Source: Methylococcales bacterium (GTDB lineage: Bacteria; Pseudomonadota; Gammaproteobacteria; Methylococcales; Methylomonadaceae). From it: a DNA stretch of 64,000 nt. This document shows positions 27,975 to 37,365 of the stretch, one piece after another. The translations under genes were made by a program, and so were the position numbers. The DNA lies in the NCBI GenBank assembly GCA_026399015.1, contig JAPLRS010000046.1, forward strand, positions 1-64,000, given 5' to 3'. Under the pieces are notes generated by a model. It searched no databases. It saw nothing but the letters and a program-made list of their open reading frames with translations, and was not told the DNA's origin. How positions within the stretch are numbered: the first letter of the stretch is position 1; each line of letters begins with the position of its first letter.

Positions 27975-28128
27975 ACAACTGACTACCCAAATATACAAAT
28001 CGAAGCACAACCCTACTAATAGCAATGTTGTCATAAAATTATGTTATTGTTTAAGTAAGCAAATTTAAATCTAAAACACCTGCATTACGCTTAATCTTTT
28101 ATTTTATTCCGCTTAATTAGGAGCAACG

Positions 28129-30810
28129 ATGGGCCCGCATTACTTAAACCGTTTTTTTACTCCTCAATCCGTTGCCATCGTTGGAGCCTCAGAACGCGAA
28201 GAAAGCGTAGGTTATCGACTCCTCCTCAACATGCAAGAAGCCGGTTTTAGTGGCGGCCTTTATCCTGTTAATCATAAGCGCGAACAAATTCTAGGCTTAA
28301 AAGCTTACCCTAATTTACTCAGCATTCCTGAAGCAATAGATCTAGTCGTTATCGCCACTCCCGCCCCTACGGTACCCAGTGTCATGCAACAATGCGGTGA
28401 CAAAGGCGTGCGTTCAGTCATTATTATCACTGCGGGCTTTGGAGAACTAGGCGAAGAAGGCAAAAGACTACAACAAGAAGTTTTGGATATTGCACATCGT
28501 TACCATATCCGATTTATTGGCCCTAATTGTCTAGGTGTCGCTAGACCTAGTGGCCTGCTAAATGCCACCTTTGGTGATGGCGTTATTCAAGATGGCAGTC
28601 TTGCCTTACTTTCCCAATCTGGCGCGATTTGTACGGCTATTTTAGATTGGGCTAAGGTCCAAGATATCGGTTTTTCTACGGTTGTGTCTATGGGTGGCGC
28701 CGCTGATATCGATTTTGGGGAGGTGTTGGACTATCTAGCAACCGACCCTAAAACCACTGGCATTCTAATGTATGTCGAAGGTATCAGAGATGCTAGACGA
28801 TTTTTAAGTGGCCTTAAAGCGGCAGCGCGCTTAAAACCGGTTATTTTAATTAAATCAGGTCGTCATGAAGCAGGCTGTAAAGCAGCTATGTCGCATACCG
28901 GAGCCATGGTCGGTGGTGATCATGTGTTCGATGCCGCTATTGCCAGAGCAGGTGTAGTAAGAGCCTATACCATTACCGAATTATTCTCGGCAGCTCGCGT
29001 TTTAGCAAATAATTACGTCATAAAACAAGATCGCCTAGCTATAATTACTAATGCAGGTGGCCCTGGCGTCATGAGTACTGACCGTGCCGAAGATGTTGGC
29101 ATCCAAATGGCTGAACTAAGCACAGACAGTATTGAAGCCTTAAATGCGGTGTTACCGCCACACTGGTCACATGCTAACCCCATTGATATTCTGGGTGATG
29201 CCACAGCCGAGCGTTATCAAAAAGCCCTAGAAGTTTGCCTTAAAGATGATCAAATTGATGGAGTGCTCGTTATATTAACGCCTCAAGCGATGACTGAACC
29301 CACACAAATTGCCCAATGTATTATTGATGGCGCTAAAAATAGCTCTAAACCTGTATTAGCTTCATGGACGGGCGGGGCCAAAGTTATCGACGGCCGAAAT
29401 CTGTTTACCAACAGTAAAGTCGCGCACTTTAGCACCCCAGAAACCGCTGTGGATGCGTTTGGCTTTTTAGCTAATTACGCAGAAAATCAAATCCTACTTA
29501 ACCAAATTCCTAAAGCCCGTGAAGAACAAGCCGAACCCGATGCAGAAAAAGCTCGCGCTATTATTCATGCTGTACTAGCAACCGGTCGAACCGTATTAAC
29601 CGCCCAAGAAGCAAAAGCCGTACTCTCCGCATTTAATATTCCCGTTACCCCCACTTTGTCAGTTGGCAGTGCGAAAGAAGCAGTCAAAGCAGCTGAAAGC
29701 ATTGGCTTTCCAGTCGTATTAAAAATCAATATGGCGGAATTTAGCCATAAATCTGATATTGGTGGCGTAAAACTTAACATTAATAGCGCAGAGGCAATCG
29801 CCCAACACTATACAGAAATGGCGACCGCTATTAGAGCCGTTCAACCTGATATTACCGAAATAGGTATGACAGTTGAACCTATGTTTAAAAGCACTAATGG
29901 CCGTGAGTTAATGATAGGTGTGGTGAGAGATCCGGTTTTTGGCCCAGCCATTAGCTTTGGTTTAGGCGGCACTATGGTAGAAATTTTTAAAGACAATGCC
30001 ATAGCCTTGCCACCGCTAAATACTTATATGATTGAGCAAATGATCGCTAAAACCAAGGCAGGTAAATATTTAAAAGCCTTCCGAAATTTGCCACCCGCCA
30101 ATACAGCAGCACTTATTGAAGTTTTACTGAACATTTCTACACTCGTCAGTGAGCTTCCCGAGCTTTTAGAACTGGATATTAATCCGTTGATTGTGGATGA
30201 GCACGGTGCTATTGCCGTTGATGCGCGCATTAAAGCTCAAATATGTCAGCCCGCAAAAGCATATCAACATATGGCTATCCATCCTTATCCACATGAACTT
30301 ATACAACAATATCAGCTTAGCAATGGCCTGGATATCATCATTCGACCTATTCGCCCTGAAGATGCCGAACTAGAGCAAGATTTTCATAGTCGCTTATCGA
30401 CTAACACTAAGTATTTTAGATTTATGCAAGCTTTACAAGAGCTTACGCCAGAGATGATTGTGCGCTTCACGCAAATTGATTATGACCGAGAAATGGCCTT
30501 CATCGCTATTACTAATCACTCAGACAATAAGCATCCCAAAGAGTTAGGAGTCGGACGTTATGTAATGAGTCCCGACGGAAAGTCAGTGGAGTTTGCGCTA
30601 GTTGTCGTGGATGATGCACAAGGTTTAGGTATTGGCACAAAAATACTTGAGGAGCTCATAAAGTCGGCAAAGGAGAAGGGAATGAGTATCTTCGCAGGGG
30701 AAATTTTAACGACCAACACCCCTATGTTAGCGTTGGTAGACAAACTAGGTTTTAGTAAAGACACCATAGTCGATAATGCAGAGGTAATCAGAGTGAGTAA
30801 AGTCCTTTAG
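28129..30810 (+). CDS. Pat-type protein lysine acetyltransferase with acyl-CoA synthetase-like domain
   Basis: This 893-residue protein has the architecture of PatZ/YfiQ (E. coli 886). An N-terminal NDP-forming acetyl-CoA synthetase-like region spans about 1-700. It has a CoA-binding Rossmann (PQSVAIVGASEREESVGY), SHTGAMVGGDHVFDAA and an ATP-grasp part with FPVVLKINMAEFSHKSDIGG. A C-terminal GNAT domain (about 725-893) follows, with the acetyl-CoA loop AQGLGIGTKILEELI. Such enzymes acetylate and switch off acetyl-CoA synthetase and other metabolic enzymes. A GGAGCAACG stretch before ATG supplies the ribosome site. It stands as a single gene. Confidence 0.9.
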   Translation: MGPHYLNRFFTPQSVAIVGASEREESVGYRLLLNMQEAGFSGGLYPVNHKREQILGLKAYPNLLSIPEAIDLVVIATPAPTVPSVMQQCGDKGVRSVIIITAGFGELGEEGKRLQQEVLDIAHRYHIRFIGPNCLGVARPSGLLNATFGDGVIQDGSLALLSQSGAICTAILDWAKVQDIGFSTVVSMGGAADIDFGEVLDYLATDPKTTGILMYVEGIRDARRFLSGLKAAARLKPVILIKSGRHEAGCKAAMSHTGAMVGGDHVFDAAIARAGVVRAYTITELFSAARVLANNYVIKQDRLAIITNAGGPGVMSTDRAEDVGIQMAELSTDSIEALNAVLPPHWSHANPIDILGDATAERYQKALEVCLKDDQIDGVLVILTPQAMTEPTQIAQCIIDGAKNSSKPVLASWTGGAKVIDGRNLFTNSKVAHFSTPETAVDAFGFLANYAENQILLNQIPKAREEQAEPDAEKARAIIHAVLATGRTVLTAQEAKAVLSAFNIPVTPTLSVGSAKEAVKAAESIGFPVVLKINMAEFSHKSDIGGVKLNINSAEAIAQHYTEMATAIRAVQPDITEIGMTVEPMFKSTNGRELMIGVVRDPVFGPAISFGLGGTMVEIFKDNAIALPPLNTYMIEQMIAKTKAGKYLKAFRNLPPANTAALIEVLLNISTLVSELPELLELDINPLIVDEHGAIAVDARIKAQICQPAKAYQHMAIHPYPHELIQQYQLSNGLDIIIRPIRPEDAELEQDFHSRLSTNTKYFRFMQALQELTPEMIVRFTQIDYDREMAFIAITNHSDNKHPKELGVGRYVMSPDGKSVEFALVVVDDAQGLGIGTKILEELIKSAKEKGMSIFAGEILTTNTPMLALVDKLGFSKDTIVDNAEVIRVSKVL

Positions 30811-30983
30811 GGGGATTTTAATCCTACCCAGAGTCTAGGTGACTAAACCCTAAGTATGTCTAGCTCTACAAATTGAAAGGGTATGCACACCTATGAAGAA
30901 TGGGAGCGTACCCTAATGCTTTACTAGCATACCCTAATGTTGCGCGAACCTACCAACCACTGTTAGAGGCGCCAGCTATTCTT
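30811..30983. other. Non-coding stretch with short repeats after the pat gene
   Basis: No gene is visible. TACCCTAATG occurs twice (about 30909 and 30930). AAGGGTATGC at 30877 faces GCATACCCT at 30927, so an imperfect stem is possible. This may be the flank of the repeat array that follows. Confidence 0.4.
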
Positions 30984-31121
30984 AAGCACACTCACCTGTC
31001 CCTATATTTCAGCACACTTTTATTTTAGAGACACACCTTTTAAAATAGTCAGCACACTAAATATTTTTAGACATTCCCAAATGGCTATTAGAGACCCACC
31101 CTTATTATTCTGAGACTCACA
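30984..31121 (-). repeat. Seven degenerate ~21-bp direct repeats (possible transposon end)
   Basis: Read on the minus strand, about seven units start with GTGWGTCTC/GTGTGCTGA-like heads followed by an AT-rich tail. Examples are GTGTGTCTCTAAAATAAAA, GTGGGTCTCTAATAG and GTGTGCTGACTATTTT. Starts fall every 16-26 bp across 138 bp. Multiple spaced sites of one orientation are typical of the ends of IS21- and Tn7-like elements, where the transposase binds repeatedly. No transposase gene or matching second end is present in the window, so this would be a vestige. The unit is too irregular for a CRISPR. Confidence 0.4.
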
Positions 31122-31135
31122 AAATATTATCAGAT

Positions 31136-31441
31136 TCAAATAACACCGTTCTCAACAACAGGTAATACCCAATATTGAATGCCTGAGCCGGCAAAATCCT
31201 CTCGAAGCTGTGCGATTAAATCCGGTAGTTTTTCAACGGAAACATAAAGCTGAAAACGAATGCGCTTTTGACGCCCGGTTACTTGCTCAGCTAAGGATAA
31301 ACCCTTATTTACATGATGATGCGCATTGACTTCGAAACTACTAAACCCATGTTCTGTTTCTAATAATAATAAACTATCCACCACTAACTCTTCCAAACTG
31401 GGTGGAATATTAAGGGTCACTAAATACTCAGAACTGCTCAT
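31136..31441 (-). CDS. DUF3240 P-II-like protein of the RND operon
   Basis: This 101-residue protein matches DUF3240, a small ferredoxin-like, P-II/CutA-related family found next to heavy-metal RND pumps. It begins MSSSEYLVTLNIPPSLEELVVD; the middle has VTGRQKRIRFQLYV and the end YWVLPVVENGVI. It is the last gene of the OMF-adaptor-RND-DUF3240 operon, 52 bp after the pump. It may sense metal or nucleotide state in the cytoplasm; this is inferred from fold and position. Confidence 0.8.
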   Translation of the reverse strand: MSSSEYLVTLNIPPSLEELVVDSLLLLETEHGFSSFEVNAHHHVNKGLSLAEQVTGRQKRIRFQLYVSVEKLPDLIAQLREDFAGSGIQYWVLPVVENGVI

Positions 31442-31493
31442 TACAATACATCCTTAACTAAACTAGACAGCTTTATAAGCTTGGCAAAACCCA

Positions 31494-34400
31494 TTAAACA
31501 GACTCCTTAGGCAGGCCAAACAGTTTATATAAAATAGGTAACATAAATAAGGTTAAGAAAGTAGATGAAACCAAACCACCAATCACTACTATCGCTAAAG
31601 GCCGTTGAATTTCAGACCCAGGACCAGTAGCGAATAACAATGGAATTAAGCCAAAGGCGGCAATACTTGCAGTCATTAACACCGGTCTTAAACGCCGTGC
31701 AGAACCTAGGGTGACTACTTTAATAATATCCATACCCGTGGCATTTAACTGATTAAAATAGCTCACCATCACCACACCATTCAATACCGCAATACCAAGT
31801 AAAGCGATAAAGCCCACCGACGCGGGTACTGATAAATATTCACCGGATATCCATAGGCCAAAAACTCCACCGACCATGGCGAGTGGAATATTAGATAACA
31901 CTAACGCTGCTTGTCGCACAGACCCAAAGGTTGAAAATAACAATAAAAAAATCAAACCTAAAGCCACCGGCACCACAACAGATAAAGTTGCCGCTGCACG
32001 TTGTTGGTTTTCAAACTGACCACCAAACTCTACGGTATAGCCAATCGGTAATTTTACTTTTTCGGCTACGGCCTTACGTGCTTCTTCAACAAAGCCCACT
32101 AAATCGCGATCTTGAACATTACTACGCACCACGACAAATCGTTGACCGCGCTCTCTACCGACAGAAACCACACCCTCTACTTTTTCTATTTTAGCAATTT
32201 CAGTAACCGGAATATGTTTGCCATTGGGTAAAGTAATTTGCAAATTGTCAAAATTAGCCATGTTGCTTTTACCTCTTAAAATAAGAGGTGTGCGTTTTAT
32301 ACCTTCCTGCACCACGCCTAAATTTAAACCTTCTATCTGGGCACGCAATAATGTTTCAATACCTTCCACATCCAAGCCCAAACGGCCCGCGGCTAAACGA
32401 TCAATAGTGAGTTGTAAAAACTGCATGCCATTATTTTGTTTTGTGAATACATCACTGGACCCAGCAATATGTTTCAAAATTTCTGCTATTTCACTGGCTT
32501 TTTGATCAAGCACGGCCAAATCAGATCCAAATAATTTAACCGCCACATCACCACGTGTTCCTGTTAACATTTCTGAAACACGCATTTCAATCGGCTGTGT
32601 AAAACCAAAAGCTATACCAGGAGTTTGCTCCATCACTTTTCGAATCTCTTCGATCAAAGCTTCTTTATTTGGCATCCGCCATTGATCTTTGGGTTTTAAC
32701 ACTAAAAAAGTATCCGTTTCATTTAAGCCCATCGGATCTAAGCCTAATTCATCAGAACCGACACGAGCAACCACAGTTTCAATTTCTGGAATATGTTTAA
32801 GCAGATTTTTTTGCACTTGCCCGTCTAAAACCACCGACTGATCCAAAGTAATAGAAGGTAGTTTTTCCACCTGCACGATAATATCGCCTTCATCCATGGT
32901 CGGCATAAAGGTACTACCAATTTGCGTAAAAACAATCATGGTTAGCACTAATAAAACGCCCACCCCTACAAACAGTTTTTTACTATTTTCTAAACACCAA
33001 AACAACAGGGGTTGATAAGCCTTTTGTAACTGTCTAGGCAACCAGGGTTCTTCGTGGGAAACTTCTTTTAGAAGATAAGAGGCAATAACAGGAATAGCCG
33101 TAAGCGACAACACCAATGATCCACTTAAAGCAAAAACAATGGTTAACGCCACTGGGGTAAATAATTTACCTTCTAAGCCTTGCAAGGTTAACAAAGGCAA
33201 AAATACGATAATAATAATTAAAATACCGGAAGTTACCGAACCCGCTACTTCACAACTAGCCCGATAAATCATGTGTAACCTGGGTAACCGCTTGGCCTTC
33301 TCGACATGCGCTAAATGCGTGATTAAATTCTCAACCACCACCACAGCGGCATCCACGAGCATACCAATAGCAATTGCTAAGCCACCTAAACTCATCAAGT
33401 TTGCAGACATACCCATGAAATGCATCATGATAAAAGTAAATAATGCCGCCATGGGCAACGCTAAAGCCACCACTACAGCGGCTCGAATATTACCCAAAAA
33501 TAACACCAACAAGATAACGACTAACGCGATGGCTTCTAATAAAGCATGTAAAACGGTATCAACCGCTTTATTAACTAAATTACCACGATCATAAAATACC
33601 TTAGCCTCAACCCCTTTAGGAAAACCAACGCTAATTTGCGCAAGTTTAGTTTGAATACCTTCAATGGTTTGCCTGGCATTTGCCCCGCGTAAACTTAAGA
33701 CCAACCCTGTAACAGCTTCACCATGTCCATTCTTACTGACCGCGCCATAACGCGTTAAAGCACCTATTTTAACTTCTGCGACATCGGCTACTGTAATGGG
33801 AGAGCCCACTTGGTTATCAACCACAATACGACTAACATCCGCTAAATTTTTAATACGGCCTTCCGCTCGCACAATTAAGGCTTCCTCGCCATCGCTCATC
33901 CGGCCCGCGCCATCATTTCGATTATTATTCTGTAAAGCTTGCATCAGTTTATCAATACCTATGCCTCGCGCCGCTAAACGGGTATTATCTGGCACAACTT
34001 CAAAACTTCTAACCATGCCCCCCAAAGAGTTCACATCAGCAACTCCTGGTACAGTTCTTAAAGCCGGACGAATAACCCAATCCAATAAGTCTCGTCGCTC
34101 CATTAAGGTTAAATCGCCGCCTTCAATGGTAAACATAAACATTTCACCCAAAGGTGTAGTCATCGGAGCAATGCCACCTTCAACACCTGCTGGTAAATTA
34201 CCCCACATGCCATTTAAGCGTTCCGCAACTTGTTGACGCGCCCAATAAATATCAGTGCCTTCTTTAAAATCAACGGTAATATCCGTTAAAGCGTATTTTG
34301 CAATAGACCTCAACATGACTTGGTGAGGAATACCCAATAATTCCACTTCTATACGCGCAGTAATCCTAGCTTCAACTTCTTCAGGTGTCATACCTGGAGC

Positions 34401-34553
34401 CTTAACAATAATTTTTACTTGGGTCGGAGAAACTTCTGGAAAGGCATCAATTGGAATATTTTTAAAAGCGAGGTAACCACCGCCACACAATAATACGACA
34501 ACTATCATGATTAATAGCCGCTGACTCAGCGCAAAACGGATTAGACCCGCCAT
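31494..34553 (-). CDS. Heavy-metal RND efflux pump, CusA-like type
   Basis: This 1019-residue inner-membrane proton/metal antiporter has the RND layout: TM1 at about 10-30, two large periplasmic loops and twelve membrane spans. The TM4 motif lies at about residues 390-409 (GGLAIAIGMLVD then AAVVVVEN, with Asp401 and Glu408). This is the CusA-like form, without the DFGxIVD of CzcA. Metal choice is therefore more likely monovalent copper/silver or a related class than zinc/cobalt/cadmium, but the motif alone does not prove it. It overlaps the adaptor stop by one base. Confidence 0.9.
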   Translation of the reverse strand: MAGLIRFALSQRLLIMIVVVLLCGGGYLAFKNIPIDAFPEVSPTQVKIIVKAPGMTPEEVEARITARIEVELLGIPHQVMLRSIAKYALTDITVDFKEGTDIYWARQQVAERLNGMWGNLPAGVEGGIAPMTTPLGEMFMFTIEGGDLTLMERRDLLDWVIRPALRTVPGVADVNSLGGMVRSFEVVPDNTRLAARGIGIDKLMQALQNNNRNDGAGRMSDGEEALIVRAEGRIKNLADVSRIVVDNQVGSPITVADVAEVKIGALTRYGAVSKNGHGEAVTGLVLSLRGANARQTIEGIQTKLAQISVGFPKGVEAKVFYDRGNLVNKAVDTVLHALLEAIALVVILLVLFLGNIRAAVVVALALPMAALFTFIMMHFMGMSANLMSLGGLAIAIGMLVDAAVVVVENLITHLAHVEKAKRLPRLHMIYRASCEVAGSVTSGILIIIIVFLPLLTLQGLEGKLFTPVALTIVFALSGSLVLSLTAIPVIASYLLKEVSHEEPWLPRQLQKAYQPLLFWCLENSKKLFVGVGVLLVLTMIVFTQIGSTFMPTMDEGDIIVQVEKLPSITLDQSVVLDGQVQKNLLKHIPEIETVVARVGSDELGLDPMGLNETDTFLVLKPKDQWRMPNKEALIEEIRKVMEQTPGIAFGFTQPIEMRVSEMLTGTRGDVAVKLFGSDLAVLDQKASEIAEILKHIAGSSDVFTKQNNGMQFLQLTIDRLAAGRLGLDVEGIETLLRAQIEGLNLGVVQEGIKRTPLILRGKSNMANFDNLQITLPNGKHIPVTEIAKIEKVEGVVSVGRERGQRFVVVRSNVQDRDLVGFVEEARKAVAEKVKLPIGYTVEFGGQFENQQRAAATLSVVVPVALGLIFLLLFSTFGSVRQAALVLSNIPLAMVGGVFGLWISGEYLSVPASVGFIALLGIAVLNGVVMVSYFNQLNATGMDIIKVVTLGSARRLRPVLMTASIAAFGLIPLLFATGPGSEIQRPLAIVVIGGLVSSTFLTLFMLPILYKLFGLPKESV

Positions 34554-35653
34554 TACTCAGCACTCCCCAAACCTAACCACTGTGCTTTAAGAGCGACAGC
34601 ACCTTTAACTGCCAAAGTTTCTGTACCCGAAAAATCTCCTGCGATAATCGCGTCATCCCCTTGTTTACCAATAACCGTAATAGGCGTTATCTTAAAACCA
34701 GATGACGTTCGTACAAACACAAAAACCTTACCCTCATATTGAGCTACCGCAGTGTTAGGTACTTTATAAGCCGGAATTTTAAGCTGCTCTATAATTTGAG
34801 TATTAATGGTTTGCCCCGCTCTTACTTCAAGTTGCTTGCCGCGTATTTTGGCTTTAACTTGTAAGGTTTGATTATCTGGATTTACACTACGGCCAATTAA
34901 CATAACCTCGGCACTTACCGAGCTGTTATCTATTAAAACTTTATTACCTAACTTAACACTCCCCACCCGCTCATGTGGAATATTGAGTTCTAACCAAAGC
35001 TCATCCAAAGTAGCCACTTTATATAACGGTGCCTGCAGATTAACGCGCTCACCGACTAAAACAAAACGATCTAAAATCACGCCTGAAATAGGAGCGCGGA
35101 CATTTAGTTGACCGCTTAATTGATGTGTTTTAGCAAGCTGATCAATTTCTGTCGCCGCCATACCCGATATTTCAAGTAACTGCTTTAGCTCGTTCGCTTC
35201 AAACACTAGAGCGTTATGTTGACTATTGGTTTCTTGCCAGCGTCTATCTGCAATAACACCTTCCGCCACTAATTTTTTATCGCGCTCAAACGCTAAAATA
35301 CTTAATTGCACTTCATTCATGGCTTTTAAGAACAAGCGTTGATTAGCTAATAGTTCGGGACTATTAATCTGAGCCAAAACCTCTCCTTTTTTAACTGGAT
35401 CACCCATAGATGCATTTAGCTTCACAACTAAACCCGCCTGTGGCGCACTCACGCTATATTCATTACCGGCGGGTATTACTACTTTAGCTGGCGCATTTAA
35501 TACAGTAAATTGTTGAGTAGGTTCGATTTGACTCAAACTGATACCCAAGTTATCCAATTGTTCCTGTGTGAGTAGTAGGTTATTTTCTGTATCGGCAAAA
35601 ACAAAGCCCGTTAATAAAACAAATCCGATAAGACTACGAGCTAATATTTTCAT
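34553..35653 (-). CDS. RND periplasmic adaptor (membrane fusion) protein
   Basis: This 366-residue adaptor links the pump to the outer-membrane channel. The signal peptide is about 1-20 (SLIGFVLLTGFVFA). The lipoyl half-motifs are PQAGLVVKLNASMGDPVKKG (about 70-90) and the second half near RAPISGVILDRFVLVGERV (about 192-210). A helical hairpin lies between them, then beta-barrel and membrane-proximal domains. It lacks the N-terminal metal-binding Met/His cluster of CusB. It overlaps both neighbours by 1-4 bp. Confidence 0.9.
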   Translation of the reverse strand: MKILARSLIGFVLLTGFVFADTENNLLLTQEQLDNLGISLSQIEPTQQFTVLNAPAKVVIPAGNEYSVSAPQAGLVVKLNASMGDPVKKGEVLAQINSPELLANQRLFLKAMNEVQLSILAFERDKKLVAEGVIADRRWQETNSQHNALVFEANELKQLLEISGMAATEIDQLAKTHQLSGQLNVRAPISGVILDRFVLVGERVNLQAPLYKVATLDELWLELNIPHERVGSVKLGNKVLIDNSSVSAEVMLIGRSVNPDNQTLQVKAKIRGKQLEVRAGQTINTQIIEQLKIPAYKVPNTAVAQYEGKVFVFVRTSSGFKITPITVIGKQGDDAIIAGDFSGTETLAVKGAVALKAQWLGLGSAE

Positions 35654-36957
35654 GGCATCATACCTACTGCTTGGTTATACAGCGCTTTATCGCGTTGCAT
35701 CATCACGACCCGCTCTTTTGCGGCCAGAATCGCTTGCTGTGTTCTAGATTGTATTTTTAATAAATCCATTAATCCAATTTCACCCACCGAAAAAGCCAGT
35801 TCTGTCATTGTTAATAATTGTTCTGACACTTTTCTTTGTTCATTGGCGTTATCCAATTCAACTTTATTGACTTCTAAGTTATGCTCAGCTTCATGATGCG
35901 TTTGCTCTAAATCACGATACAATTGGTCTCGTTCAGCAATAAGCTTATTTAACTCTACATTTATTGCTGCTAAATGCGGTTGGGTATGAGCACTCCCTCC
36001 AAATGGGACAACGACCCCCACATTAAAAAACTCCGCTTTATTACTACGAGCATCTGCACCCTCGTCGCTTAGTAAGCCAGCAATCACATTTGTTTGTCCT
36101 GAGCCTATCGCTTTAATTGAGGTTAACTCAGCTTGCTTAACATCAATCTGACTATTAATTGCAATTAAACTTGGGTGGTTTTGACTGACTTCCTTTAACG
36201 GCACTAACTGCTCTTCGTAGTTAGAAGGTATTTTGTTTAGCTGGGTAATTGATGTATATCGCTTACGCGCATGCATTAATTCTGCTTCAGCCTGTGTTAA
36301 GACAGAGCGTTTCTGCAACAACTCCGTTTGGGCTAATAATTCATCCGCCCTAGGTAAATCACCTGATTCAACTCGACGCTTAATAGTCGCTAACAATTTT
36401 TCCGAAATAGCTAATTCTGCCTTCGCTTGATCATGACGAATATTAGCTAAGGAAATTGCCCATAAAGCACCTCGTACTAAACCTGCAACTCTTAATTTAA
36501 CACTCGCACTTTGCAAATCTGCACTTGTTTCCGCTTTATTAGCTAAATTATTTTGAGCATCACGCTGACCCAAATTCCACAAAGGCACTTGCACATTAGC
36601 TGTACCATAATTTAGTTTAAAAGTTGACATGGATTGATAGCCCACAGCCGCTTGTGAGGCGCCGGCCGTCCAACTTTGACCTCTTTCAGCTAACGCAACC
36701 GCCTCCTCTTCTAAGGCGGTTAACCAACTAACATCAGGAAATTTTTGCATTGTGACATCAATCAACTTTGGTAATGTCAGCGCAGTATCTACAACAACAA
36801 GATCAATATGAGGAACCATGAAAGATTGTGCTTGTTTATTATTGCCTTCCTCACAAAAAGCTATTTTTGGGATTAAGGCTAAAGAACTCGTCAAACAAAC
36901 AATCTGTAAGCAAGAAATAGACAGTAATTGACTTTTAGGGGTATTCAAAAAATACAT
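35650..36957 (-). CDS. TolC/CzcC-family outer membrane channel (first pump)
   Basis: This 435-residue outer-membrane factor has a long signal peptide (cut near residue 35, after AFC/E). Two OEP repeats follow, each with long amphipathic helices: NLANKAETSADLQSASVKLR in the first and ELAFSVGEIGLMDLLKIQSR in the second. The latter is the characteristic 'G..s..DLL..q' segment before the last helix. It is the first gene of the left pump operon and its promoter must lie in the 315-bp region shared with the right operon. Confidence 0.88.
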   Translation of the reverse strand: MYFLNTPKSQLLSISCLQIVCLTSSLALIPKIAFCEEGNNKQAQSFMVPHIDLVVVDTALTLPKLIDVTMQKFPDVSWLTALEEEAVALAERGQSWTAGASQAAVGYQSMSTFKLNYGTANVQVPLWNLGQRDAQNNLANKAETSADLQSASVKLRVAGLVRGALWAISLANIRHDQAKAELAISEKLLATIKRRVESGDLPRADELLAQTELLQKRSVLTQAEAELMHARKRYTSITQLNKIPSNYEEQLVPLKEVSQNHPSLIAINSQIDVKQAELTSIKAIGSGQTNVIAGLLSDEGADARSNKAEFFNVGVVVPFGGSAHTQPHLAAINVELNKLIAERDQLYRDLEQTHHEAEHNLEVNKVELDNANEQRKVSEQLLTMTELAFSVGEIGLMDLLKIQSRTQQAILAAKERVVMMQRDKALYNQAVGMMP

Positions 36958-37365
36958 ATTAAAAACTCTTTCAGGTGTATTAAAAATAAACTATCTATAA
37001 AGTGTGAATTATATTACGAGTCATTGTTTAAAAACGACTAGTCATGGCGAACCAATTACGAAACAAGATATTGAGTCGATACCATAATTCGCTTACACTA
37101 CATTTGGATTATTAGGTTAAAGCAATTTATTGGTTTAAAAAAACCTACAACACGGTTATTTAAACCAATATATCCTTGTAAAAACAGCCTAAAACTTGCA
37201 AATTTATGCTAATGCTATGAATAGCCTACAAATTTAAGTCATGGCATAGAAATAGCATGATATTAAACATCAGTGCTAATAATAGCACAGCATAATTTAA
37301 GTAACATTATTATCAAGTTAACGCTAGCAACAACCCTGTCACCTTTTATATTCTTATTTGGAATC
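36958..37365. promoter_or_regulatory. Bidirectional control region between two metal pumps
   Basis: This stretch separates the divergent outer-membrane channel genes. TATTGGTTTAAA (37128-37139) and its exact complement (37159-37170) form a 12-bp dyad with a 19-bp spacer. Closer to the right-hand operon are GCTATGAATAGC (37214-37225), a related ATAGAAATAGC near 37250, and GTGCT-N6-AGCAC (37273-37288). The repeated GCTAT/ATAGC theme suggests operators for a metal-responsive repressor or activator. No regulator gene lies in the cluster. No known site was matched. Confidence 0.5.

Noticed and set aside
30984-31121. CRISPR array
   Set aside because: Repeat units are irregular, degenerate and spaced 16-26 bp without unique spacers; no cas genes are nearby.
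33271-34236. Plus-strand frames inside the CusA-like pump gene
   Set aside because: Long but antisense shadows of a clearly conserved RND gene; their translations show no family features.
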